From NCBI GenBank assembly GCA_002084805.1, contig NBMC01000018.1:21582-85581 (forward strand): 64,000 nucleotides of DNA, given 5' to 3'. The first letter of the stretch is position 1; every line of letters starts with the position of its first letter. Shown here in pieces: positions 25,964 to 33,876 of this stretch. This stretch comes from Spirochaetaceae bacterium 4572_59 (GTDB lineage Bacteria > Spirochaetota > Spirochaetia > DSM-2461). Position numbers and translations under genes: made by a program. Below the pieces are notes generated by a model. That model was not told the origin of the DNA and searched no databases. It worked only from the letters and a program-made list of their open reading frames with translations.

Positions 25964-26740
25964 ATGGTAGAATCAATTGGTTGGTGGTTTAGAAATAAAA
26001 TAAAAAGCATTTCATATGCTTTCAATTTCTTTCTATTCCTTCTAAAAGAGACTGTGAATTTTCCCTGGAATAAGCGTGTTGGTTTCAAAGTTCTGATAAT
26101 GCAAATTTATTTTACAGGCGTAGAAGCTCTTTCTGTGATTGCACTTATATCTCTGGGGATAGGAGCCGTCATTATCATACAGGGAGTATCAATTCTTCCC
26201 ATGTTCGGTCAGAGCTCCCTTATGTACTCTATCCTGATCATGATTATTACAAGGGAACTTGGCCCCCTTTTGACCGCATTTATTATTACAGCCAGATCGG
26301 GAAGCGCTATTACCACAGAATTAGGGAATATGGTTATATCCCATGAAATGGAAGCCTATATGTCAATTGGCCTCCATCCTATCTCCTATCTGGGTGTACC
26401 CCGTTTATATGGAGTCGTTCTAGCTATGCTTTTTCTGAATATTTACTTCAATCTGTTTGGATTACTGGGCTCCTATATTGTTGCTTCCTTTATTCACAAT
26501 CTGCCCTTTGATGAATATTTGTTAAATTTGATTCAGACCCTTAGCTTTGAAGACATCTTTTCCGCTTTTTTAAAAAGTATCGTATTTGGCGTTATTGTGG
26601 CAGTAGTCTCTATCTATTATGGTTTTGATGTAAACAGAGCCGTAACAGAAGTCCCTCAAAAGACCATAAAATCTATTGGAACAAGTATTACTCTCTGTAT
26701 TCTGGCTGATGCTGTGATTGTTATACTGACCCGGATCTAG
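25964..26740 (+). CDS. mlaE: MlaE-family ABC transporter permease
   Basis: 258 residues, five to six hydrophobic segments. Family motifs are ITRELGPLLTAFIITARSGSAITTELGNM and, later, YYGFDVNRAVTEVP, each given here only in part of a longer conserved run. MlaE is the inner-membrane permease of the MCE-type lipid transporter that moves phospholipids between the two membranes. It leads an operon of mlaE, mlaF, mlaD, a TPR lipoprotein gene, perM and nadA. No clear ribosome site precedes ATG 25964. Confidence 0.92.
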   Translation: MVESIGWWFRNKIKSISYAFNFFLFLLKETVNFPWNKRVGFKVLIMQIYFTGVEALSVIALISLGIGAVIIIQGVSILPMFGQSSLMYSILIMIITRELGPLLTAFIITARSGSAITTELGNMVISHEMEAYMSIGLHPISYLGVPRLYGVVLAMLFLNIYFNLFGLLGSYIVASFIHNLPFDEYLLNLIQTLSFEDIFSAFLKSIVFGVIVAVVSIYYGFDVNRAVTEVPQKTIKSIGTSITLCILADAVIVILTRI

Positions 26741-26750
26741 GAGTCCTATT

Positions 26751-27521
26751 TTGAACTGGAATGAAGTCCCCGTAAAACTGGAAAATATCACTGTAATGGA
26801 TAATAGAGATACCATAGTCGATTCTGTCAATTTGGAGATACTACCCGGAAAAGTAACTATAATAATGGGAACATCCGGCTGTGGTAAATCTACAGTATTG
26901 AAAATAGCGGCTGGTTTGATCCCCATCAACAAGGGTTCCGTAAAATACGGAGAGATAAAACTCTATAAGATTAATCAGAAAGATTTTGTACAGGTTCAGA
27001 AACATACGGGTTTTATGTTTCAGGATGGGGCCCTATGGGCCAATAAAAATATTTACGAGAACCTGTCCCTTCCTCTGGTAATAGCAGATCCCACTCTTAA
27101 AAAAGAGTGGGTGGATGATCAGGTTAAAAAATCTCTGAAATCCTTTGGGATGGAAAAAGAGATGATGAACAGGCCTGCCAGTCTTTCTGCAGGAGAAAGA
27201 AAAATGATATCCTTCCTGAGAGCCATCATTTCAGATCCGCAGATTCTGTTTATGGATGAACCTACAACTTATATAGACAGAAAAAGTTCTTTACTATTGA
27301 TAAAAAAAATATTTCAATTTAAAAAAGAGGGGAAAACCATACTCCTGGTGACTCATGACCTGACTCTCGCCAAAAGCCTGGCGGATTATTTTGTATTCAT
27401 GCATAAAGGGAAAATAATTGTGAACGATACAATCGATAGCGCTATGAGCTCCGAAGATCCTCTTTTGCGTGCCTTTATGGAAGATCAGACACCGGGTGAG
27501 GAGAAAAAGAGTGAAATATAA
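26751..27521 (+). CDS. mlaF: MlaF-family ABC ATPase
   Basis: 256 residues, cytoplasmic ATPase of the Mla transporter. Walker A is GTSGCGKST, the Q-loop lies in HTGFMFQDGALWANKN, the signature is a variant LSAGERK instead of LSGGQ, and Walker B is ILFMDEPTT. The start is TTG at 26751 with AGGAG at 26740-26744; there is no in-frame ATG nearby. It lies 10 bp after mlaE. Confidence 0.92.
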   Translation: MNWNEVPVKLENITVMDNRDTIVDSVNLEILPGKVTIIMGTSGCGKSTVLKIAAGLIPINKGSVKYGEIKLYKINQKDFVQVQKHTGFMFQDGALWANKNIYENLSLPLVIADPTLKKEWVDDQVKKSLKSFGMEKEMMNRPASLSAGERKMISFLRAIISDPQILFMDEPTTYIDRKSSLLLIKKIFQFKKEGKTILLVTHDLTLAKSLADYFVFMHKGKIIVNDTIDSAMSSEDPLLRAFMEDQTPGEEKKSEI

Positions 27522-27551
27522 AAATACTATCATTTTAACAGGAAGTTCCCT

Positions 27552-28595
27552 ATGAAATTCGGATTCAGACATGCTGATAAATTTGTTGGATTATTTGTGC
27601 TTATTGCCATTATTTTTATCACAGCATCTGTTGTTGTAACCGGAGTCAATCAAAGATGGTTTTCCAGGGATTATGAATACTTCACCCGCTTTAGAACAGC
27701 AGAGGGCTTAAGTGTTGGAATGGCTATTAAACTCAGAGGATTTCAGATCGGCAAAGTTGAAAGAATTATTCTGAATGATAAGAACCAGGTTGATATCACT
27801 TTCGTTATCTATGATACCTTTATAAACAAGGTTGTAGGCAATTCCATGATTGAACTGGCGTCCAATCCTCTGGGACTGGGAGGCGGAATTAACTTTTACC
27901 CCGGCAAAAACTCTAAGGAAATAATCCCTGAATTCAGTTTTATTCCCTCTGATCAAACAGCAGAGGGTAAAAAACTCTCTGAATCTGATCTTCTGGATAA
28001 ACCGGAAGGGCAGGATGCTATCACTGCCTTAATGGAAAATGTCGATCCCATTCTAAATGATGTCGATTCACTCCTTTTGTCAATGACAGCCCTGCTGAAT
28101 ACGGTAGACTCTGCTCTTTCAGGAAATCAATCCAGCCCCATCGGCGGTATGCTGTTAAACCTGGAAGGGACAACACAGAAGTTCAATACGATTCTGCCTG
28201 TTATAGAAACAATCATGCAGGATGTTAACAGAATGACCACATCCCTGTCCCTACTCATGGCGGAACTGGAAGATCCTACAGGACTAATTCCGAAATTGAT
28301 AGATCCCACAGGTTCCTTTGACACCATGCTGAATGATGATAACATTCTCTTTGATCAAATACTCATTCTACTGAATGATGTTCATGCAAACCTGGATAAT
28401 CTGGCTTCAATAACAGGAGATATCAGAGGGATTACACCGGAGCTTAATTCCGTACTTAACGAAGCAACGGGAGCCCTGCAGGAAGGGGGGAAGGTTCTTG
28501 AGGGACTATCCAACAACCCACTGCTGCGAAAAGGGATCAGTGATGAGGTGAAAGCCTCCTATGAGCATAGCAACCTGCGGGAAGAGGATTTCTAA
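27552..28595 (+). CDS. mlaD: MlaD-family MCE-domain protein
   Basis: 347 residues. One N-terminal membrane anchor (FVGLFVLIAIIFITASVVV) is followed by an MCE domain (FRTAEGLSVGMAIKLRGFQIG, read in two parts, then VERIILNDKNQVDITFVI and LGLGGGINFYPG). The C-terminal ~200 residues are long amphipathic helices, as in MCE proteins that form a tunnel or needle. Its stop overlaps the lipoprotein start (TAATG). Confidence 0.92.
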   Translation: MKFGFRHADKFVGLFVLIAIIFITASVVVTGVNQRWFSRDYEYFTRFRTAEGLSVGMAIKLRGFQIGKVERIILNDKNQVDITFVIYDTFINKVVGNSMIELASNPLGLGGGINFYPGKNSKEIIPEFSFIPSDQTAEGKKLSESDLLDKPEGQDAITALMENVDPILNDVDSLLLSMTALLNTVDSALSGNQSSPIGGMLLNLEGTTQKFNTILPVIETIMQDVNRMTTSLSLLMAELEDPTGLIPKLIDPTGSFDTMLNDDNILFDQILILLNDVHANLDNLASITGDIRGITPELNSVLNEATGALQEGGKVLEGLSNNPLLRKGISDEVKASYEHSNLREEDF

Positions 28596-29494
28596 TGATG
28601 AAAAAAATACTGATATTTTTAACTTTTACTATACTGTTATCCTCTTGTTCCTCCATGCCAAAGGATGAACAGGACTTGACGGTTTCAATAATCAAGACCA
28701 AAAGTGCAATGCAGCTGGAACGGGGAAATAACGAATACCGCTGGAATAATTATGATTCCGCCCTGGCCCTATACTCCAAAGCTCTCTCTTCATCCTCTTC
28801 TGTAGATTGGCAGCCGGGTGTTATCCGCAGCCTGGTACAGATAAGCCGGACCCTGGATCAACTGAAACAAGCCGAAAAGTCACGTCAGTATGCTCTTGCC
28901 GCCCGTGGATTCAGAGAATCCATCGAGAATAAGGCCCTCAATATCCTGACTCAGAACAGGATTGCCGAATGGTATTACTTTCAGGATGATATAAATAAGT
29001 CTCTCACATTGATAGATCAGGCTATATTGCAAGGGAAGAATCTTGAATCTGAAGAAGCCGGTGAGACATGGCGGATCAAGGCATCTATCTTGAAAAAGAA
29101 AGAAAATTATGAAGCCGCACTTTCTGCTATAGATGAAGCTGTCAATCTTGATAAAAAAGGCCTCTTTCTGGGAGAACTTGCCAGTGATTATTATATTAAA
29201 TCCTCTCTTTTATCCCTTTCCGGGAAGTATCCAGAGGCAGTAGTTTCCATGGAAGCAGCCCTTGAGAAGGATAAATTCATTGAAAATTCATCAGGAATAG
29301 CCATGGATCTGTATGGTTTGGGTAAAATTCACGAAAAAAACGGAAATTCTGATAAAGCATTGGAATATTATAACCGTTTATACCTGTTTTACCTCGGATC
29401 TAATAATACAATTCCGGACTTTCTTCTTGATGCGATAAATTCACTCACAAACAAAGAAAACTGGCTAGCTGAAATTGAATGGCCATTAAGTTAA
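28595..29494 (+). CDS. TPR-like lipoprotein of the mla operon
   Basis: 299 residues. The signal peptide ends in the lipobox LSSC (C18). The mature part is helical with TPR-like repeats such as GNNEYRWNNYDSALALYSKA, ASILKKKENYEAALSAIDEA and LGKIHEKNGNSDKALEYYNR. It overlaps mlaD and sits where other bacteria carry mlaC/mlaB or a PqiC/LetC-type lipoprotein. I infer a periplasmic scaffold or lipid-handling partner for the MCE system. Confidence 0.78.
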   Translation: MMKKILIFLTFTILLSSCSSMPKDEQDLTVSIIKTKSAMQLERGNNEYRWNNYDSALALYSKALSSSSSVDWQPGVIRSLVQISRTLDQLKQAEKSRQYALAARGFRESIENKALNILTQNRIAEWYYFQDDINKSLTLIDQAILQGKNLESEEAGETWRIKASILKKKENYEAALSAIDEAVNLDKKGLFLGELASDYYIKSSLLSLSGKYPEAVVSMEAALEKDKFIENSSGIAMDLYGLGKIHEKNGNSDKALEYYNRLYLFYLGSNNTIPDFLLDAINSLTNKENWLAEIEWPLS

Positions 29495-29503
29495 GGAATT
29501 AGT

Positions 29504-30538
29504 ATGGAAATATACAAGGAACTGGTTGTAATCCGAAATCTTATGCTACTCATGGTGGGAATCGTCGCCCTGTTTTTGATGAAGACTCTATCCGGATTAA
29601 TCCTTCCTCTTTTTCTTGCATTGATACTTTCCATTATTTATCTCCCTTTGGTTCTCTACCTTGAAGGGAGGCGAATCCCCGGAAAAATAATAGTTCCCTT
29701 TATAGCCATTTTTACAGTGGCTGTCATCTATTCTGTTGCTAATATCTTTATTGCCACCATTACGGATATTGTTGGTCAGATGGATTTTTTTGTAGAAAAG
29801 CTGACCGAAAAATTTCTTCTTATGAGTACTGTCTTAAGCGAGATTCCCTACCTGAATCTGAATACGGATATACTCTTGGAAGGTCTCAATTCTCTTTTGA
29901 ACAAAGATATTCTGACATCATCTGCGTCTTCCTTACTGAAGGGGGTCGGGAATTTCGGTTCCTCGTTTTTGATGTTTACCCTCTATTTTCTTTTTCTTCT
30001 ACCCGGTCTGTCCCACTACCAGAATTATGTTCGATATGTGGGCGGTAATAACCTTAGCTTGCTGGATGATATAGAGACCCTTCTGAAAAATGTTTCCACC
30101 TATATGGGGATAAAAATGATTCTCAGTTTAACCACAGGTATCATAGCCGGATTCCTTTGTAAGTTTATGGGACTGAAGTTTGCTTTTTTTTGGGGATTTT
30201 TGACTTTTATTCTGAATTTCATTCCCTCCATAGGATCAATTATCGCCACACTGATTCCATCTCTTTTCGGCTTAATACAGTTTGATTCATTTAAACATAT
30301 TATTATTATGTTTATGCTTCTCTTCATCAATCAAATCATTATCGGTAATTTTATTGATCCTAAGATCATGGGAAACAGATTAAGGCTTAATACAGTCACC
30401 GTTTTGTTCGGATTGGTATTCTGGGGTGTTATTTGGGGGATTCCAGGCATGCTGATGTCCGTCCCCCTGATGGTAACTCTGAAACTCTTACTGGAGAAGT
30501 CCCACTCATGGAGCCCGAAATGCCCGAAGAGCATTTGA
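29504..30538 (+). CDS. AI-2E/PerM-family membrane protein
   Basis: 344 residues, about eight membrane segments, start ATG 29504 with AAGGAA upstream. Family features are the N-terminal LPLFLALILSIIYLPLV, the AFFWGFLTFILNFIPSIGSI segment and the C-terminal LFGLVFWGVIWGIPGM. Members are reported as AI-2 exporters, ion antiporters or of unknown role, so the substrate is open. It follows the lipoprotein by 9 bp and overlaps nadA by 31 bp. Confidence 0.88.
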   Translation: MEIYKELVVIRNLMLLMVGIVALFLMKTLSGLILPLFLALILSIIYLPLVLYLEGRRIPGKIIVPFIAIFTVAVIYSVANIFIATITDIVGQMDFFVEKLTEKFLLMSTVLSEIPYLNLNTDILLEGLNSLLNKDILTSSASSLLKGVGNFGSSFLMFTLYFLFLLPGLSHYQNYVRYVGGNNLSLLDDIETLLKNVSTYMGIKMILSLTTGIIAGFLCKFMGLKFAFFWGFLTFILNFIPSIGSIIATLIPSLFGLIQFDSFKHIIIMFMLLFINQIIIGNFIDPKIMGNRLRLNTVTVLFGLVFWGVIWGIPGMLMSVPLMVTLKLLLEKSHSWSPKCPKSI

Positions 30539-31482
30539 GAGCTCTTTGTGAGCATTATTATCCAACTATTAAAGAGATAGACGATTTAAAAAAAGAGACT
30601 GATACAGTGATTTTGGGACACTCTTATATAAAATCAAATATTATTTACTCTGTTGCCGACTATGTGGGAGACTCTTACGAACTGAGTAAGAATGCCATGG
30701 AAGCAAAACAGAAAAGAATTATTTTTGCGGCTGTTCGTTTTATGGGTGAAACTGCAAAGATTCTCAGTCCTCAGAAGGATGTTCTTATTCCCGGGACAGA
30801 AGCAGGTTGTACCCTTGCCGACAGTATCACTGCCGAGGATATGCTTAAGCTTAAAGAAGAATACCCTGATTATGCATTTCTCTGCTATATAAATACCACA
30901 GCAGAGGTAAAGGCTCACTGTGATGCCTGTGTTACTTCTTCAAATGTTTATAACATCGTTGAAAGGTATCCTTCCGATAAAATCTTTTTTGTTCCGGACA
31001 GACTGATGGGCCAGAATATTATTGATGAGATGAAAGCCAGGGCTGTTAAGAAAGATATAAAAATCTGGACAGGATCCTGTTATGCCCATGAAGAGTATGA
31101 TCCGGAAATGGTTAAGGCCCTCAGAATGAAATATGATGACCTGACCGTTATGGTTCACCCGGAATGCAGTCCTGCAGTCCTTGAGAATGCTGATTTTGTT
31201 GGAAGTACATCGCAACTGTATAATTATGTGAAAAAGAAAGAGTATGGACACTTTCTTATGCTGACCGAATGTGGTTTGATCTCACGAATTGAAGCTGAAA
31301 TGCCTGAGAGGAATTTTGTGGGAACTTGTTCACTCTGCAAGTACATGAAATCCAATACTCTTGAGAACATTCTCAGAGTATTAAAAAATCCCCAGCCTGA
31401 AGATTATATTCAGATTGATGATGAAATTATCAAAAAGGCACAGCTTAGCATCAATCGGATGTTTGAAATCGCCGAATCCTGA
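30508..31482 (+). CDS. nadA: Quinolinate synthase
   Basis: Condenses iminoaspartate with dihydroxyacetone phosphate to quinolinate in NAD synthesis, using a [4Fe-4S] cluster. 324 residues from ATG 30508 (GGAGAAG upstream). Cluster cysteines are recognisable in GTEAGCTLADS, VHPECSPAV and GTCSLCKYMKSN; TGSCYAHEEYDPE and FLMLTECGL are also family blocks. It overlaps the PerM gene by 31 bp and is the last gene of the mla operon. nadB and nadC are not in the window. Confidence 0.95.
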   Translation: MEPEMPEEHLRALCEHYYPTIKEIDDLKKETDTVILGHSYIKSNIIYSVADYVGDSYELSKNAMEAKQKRIIFAAVRFMGETAKILSPQKDVLIPGTEAGCTLADSITAEDMLKLKEEYPDYAFLCYINTTAEVKAHCDACVTSSNVYNIVERYPSDKIFFVPDRLMGQNIIDEMKARAVKKDIKIWTGSCYAHEEYDPEMVKALRMKYDDLTVMVHPECSPAVLENADFVGSTSQLYNYVKKKEYGHFLMLTECGLISRIEAEMPERNFVGTCSLCKYMKSNTLENILRVLKNPQPEDYIQIDDEIIKKAQLSINRMFEIAES

Positions 31483-31517
31483 TTATTCTGTGAATAATCA
31501 GAAAACGTTAATCCTCT

Positions 31518-31946
31518 TTATTCATGAACAAGCTTCCCCTTCAGCTTATTCAGCAGTGTCGAACTGTATTGCTCGCGTTTATAGGAGGGGAGACGTTTTA
31601 TATGAACCTTCAAATGCTTTTCCTTCAACCAGGCCTTCAGATTATCTTCCAGAGCAGTCTGATCATGGCCCAGACAGATAACATCAGGCTTAACTTCATC
31701 AAATACATGGTAAGTTCCAATTTCATTATCAGCCAGAAATGCATCAAACACCAGAGGATGGTTCTTTATCAACAGAAGTCGTTTCATCTCATTATGAAGA
31801 GGCATCTTATTTTTGAACCGATTGACAAAATTATCTCTGGCAACTATTACAATCAGGCATTTTCCATGCTTGGCGGCTTCTTCCAGAAAAAATTCATGTC
31901 CTGGATGTATATTATCAAAAGTACCGAATACTAATACATTTTTCAT
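31518..31946 (-). CDS. Cytidylyltransferase-like nucleotidyltransferase (TagD/RibL type)
   Basis: 142 residues. GTFDNIHPGHEFFLEEA holds the HxGH motif and KPDVICLGHDQT the second conserved block; LPSYKREQYSSTLL is the C-terminal phosphate-binding region. Proteins of this size include glycerol-3-phosphate cytidylyltransferase and the archaeal-type FAD synthetase RibL. Sequence alone does not decide between them. Convergent with nadA; AGGG about 11 nt before ATG 31946. Confidence 0.8.
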   Translation of the reverse strand: MKNVLVFGTFDNIHPGHEFFLEEAAKHGKCLIVIVARDNFVNRFKNKMPLHNEMKRLLLIKNHPLVFDAFLADNEIGTYHVFDEVKPDVICLGHDQTALEDNLKAWLKEKHLKVHIKRLPSYKREQYSSTLLNKLKGKLVHE

Positions 31947-32173
31947 TTTATTATCCCTTTAATTCAATAGCTAGGATAGCAGAAACATTAAAGCTGAAAA
32001 AGCCCTAAAATATTTCTGAAGGCAAAGAACACGCTTCGAACACACAGTACTTAAGTCTGATAAAAAAAGAATCGTGATTTTTTTGTAGAGAAAGAATAGG
32101 TATTCTGTTAAAAAAACGCTTATTTATTACTTATTGAACTTTTATTTTTCATAAAGATCATCAGAATAGCCAT

Positions 32174-32232
32174 TTAGTGTTTATTTTTAGCCAATAATTG
32201 TTAGTGTTTTAATCTTATTTGAATTTTTAGTG
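32174..32232 (+). repeat. Three TTAGTG direct repeats upstream of tetR
   Basis: TTAGTGTTT at 32174 and 32201 and TTAGTGAAT at 32227 are spaced 27 and 26 bp. They lie in the 400-bp AT-rich stretch 31947-32346, which has no gene. Nothing else was recognised in that stretch. An operator role is only a possibility. Confidence 0.35.
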
Positions 32233-32346
32233 AATGTTCTATGTAGATTCGATGAACCAGGTGGTCAGTTCACTATTTGTCACAATAGGAGTTTACAGGT
32301 TATATTAAAAATATATTAAAACTGAATATTGATTTGGGGGGTATAT

Positions 32347-32898
32347 ATGCAAGTATTAAAAGATTCGGTAAGACAAAGAATTGTTACATCGGCACGGAAA
32401 GAGTTCCGGAAAAAGAGTTTTGAAAAAGCTTCAATGAGAGCGATTGCTTCTTCAGCAGGTATGACTGTAGGGAATCTCTACCGTTACTATAAAAATAAAG
32501 AAGATCTTTTTGGTTCTATTATTGAACCACTCTATAAATCCCTGCAGGGCTTAAAAAAAGAACTGCAGACAGTTGAAGCTGACAAAATAAGCTGGCTGCT
32601 TACTCAGCTGAAAGATCTGCAGAAAGAGTATCGAATTGAGTGGCTGATTTTATCAGCCGGATCTCAGGGATCCAAGTATGAAAAAGCTTTGGATAATGTT
32701 TATGCACTGTTGCAGACAACAATTAAAGAGGTTCTGACTGAGAACAACAAACAGTCAAATCTTGCAGCACCTGTAGCATCTGCCATTCTGCATGGTCTTC
32801 GGACCATACTTCAGACGGAGAAAAAGAATTCTCCCGAAGTTGTGGATGATTTCCTGCAGTTTATGATGTCAGATTTAATTAAAAGAGTAGCTTCATAA
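32347..32898 (+). CDS. TetR-family transcriptional regulator
   Basis: 183 residues from ATG 32347, placed after GGGGGG (32336-32341); an in-frame TTG at 32329 is less likely. The N-terminal HTH is typical: RQRIVTSARKEFRKKSFEKA, MRAIASSAGMTVGNLYRYYKNKEDLF. The C-terminal helical ligand domain has no recognisable specificity. Monocistronic, with a terminator directly after. No obvious target gene adjoins it, so self-regulation or a distant target is likely. Confidence 0.9.
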   Translation: MQVLKDSVRQRIVTSARKEFRKKSFEKASMRAIASSAGMTVGNLYRYYKNKEDLFGSIIEPLYKSLQGLKKELQTVEADKISWLLTQLKDLQKEYRIEWLILSAGSQGSKYEKALDNVYALLQTTIKEVLTENNKQSNLAAPVASAILHGLRTILQTEKKNSPEVVDDFLQFMMSDLIKRVAS

Positions 32899-32929
32899 TA
32901 GAAATAATAATATAAATTAAAAAAGTAGC

Positions 32930-32956
32930 GAGCCGGCGATTGCCGGCTCTTTTTAT
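32930..32956 (+). terminator. Intrinsic terminator of tetR
   Basis: GAGCCGGC-GATT-GCCGGCTC, an 8-bp GC-rich stem with a 4-nt loop, followed by TTTTTATTT. Confidence 0.9.
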
Positions 32957-32988
32957 TTCTATATGAATAAGCTGAAAAAACAAGCCGT

Positions 32989-33016
32989 TTGTAGACAGGA
33001 ATTATCCGATTATGAT
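32989..33016 (+). promoter_or_regulatory. Candidate promoter of proB
   Basis: TTGTAG (32989-32994), 16-bp spacer, TATGAT (33011-33016), 40 bp before the proB start. Confidence 0.45.
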
Positions 33017-33056
33017 ATTTTTAAAATGCAGTAATTTGTAAAAACGGAGATTCCAT

Positions 33057-33869
33057 ATGCTACAACAGGTATTAAAAAATAGCAGGAAAGTTGTTATTAA
33101 GATTGGATCAAATACACTTTCCCATAATGACGGAACAATCAATCAGGATTTCTTCAAAGACCTGGCATTTCAAATTTCCGAGCTACAGAAAGATGGCAAA
33201 CAGATTGTTGTTGTTTCATCTGGAGCACGTATTGCCGGACTATCAACTCTGGGCAAGTGGAAAAGAAAAGAAGACATGCACTATAAGCAGGCTCTCTGCT
33301 CTATTGGCCAAGTTGAATTGATGGATTCCTACCGACGGGTTCTGAAGGAATATGGAATTCTGATTGGACAGATTTTGCTTACGGGAGATGATTTTTCCGA
33401 TACAAACCGGACCCTTCGGATCCGTAATACCCTATTTACTCTACTGGATGAGGGAGTGGTTCCGATCATAAATGAAAATGATTCTGTCAGCGTAGCTGAG
33501 ATTGTACAGGAAGTTAAGATTGGTGATAATGATAACCTGGCAGCTCTTACTGCCTCTCTCTGGAATGCGGATCTCCTCCTTATTATGAGTGATATAGACG
33601 GTGTATTTGATAAGGACCCCGGTACATGCTCCGATGCGAAACTTCTTGAAGTTGTCCGTGATTCCGAAAAGGTACTGAACTCCATTGAAGTGGGAGATAC
33701 GGGATCCTTCGGTACAGGTGGTATTGTAACAAAAATTGATGCAGCCCGGAAGGTTAACGATTATGGAATCCCCATGATTCTGCTTAATGGCAGGAAAACC
33801 GGTATCATAAGCAAAATCATAAGTGGCGAAGAAACAAGAGGCACCGTTTTTCTTCCGAACGAAAAATAA
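33057..33869 (+). CDS. proB: Glutamate 5-kinase (no PUA domain)
   Basis: Phosphorylates glutamate, first step of proline synthesis. 270 residues, an amino acid kinase fold: VVIKIGSNTLS, IVVVSSGARIAG, GQILLTGDDF, IINENDSV, GDNDNLAALTA, SDIDGVFDKDP and the GTGGIVTKIDAA phosphate loop. It lacks the ~100-residue C-terminal PUA domain of E. coli ProB, as in many short-form enzymes. GGAG (33046-33049) precedes ATG 33057. proA is not adjacent. Convergent with the ABC exporter genes, 7 bp apart. Confidence 0.94.
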   Translation: MLQQVLKNSRKVVIKIGSNTLSHNDGTINQDFFKDLAFQISELQKDGKQIVVVSSGARIAGLSTLGKWKRKEDMHYKQALCSIGQVELMDSYRRVLKEYGILIGQILLTGDDFSDTNRTLRIRNTLFTLLDEGVVPIINENDSVSVAEIVQEVKIGDNDNLAALTASLWNADLLLIMSDIDGVFDKDPGTCSDAKLLEVVRDSEKVLNSIEVGDTGSFGTGGIVTKIDAARKVNDYGIPMILLNGRKTGIISKIISGEETRGTVFLPNEK

Positions 33870-33876
33870 TCTGATT

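Noticed and set aside
26570..26932. 120-residue minus-strand frame across the mlaE/mlaF junction
   Set aside because: Both plus-strand genes are clear family members here; the frame is a shadow.
31479..31501. Terminator hairpin at the nadA stop
   Set aside because: CTGATTATTC/GAATAATCAG is a good stem, but no T tract follows on either strand, so it is not listed as a terminator.
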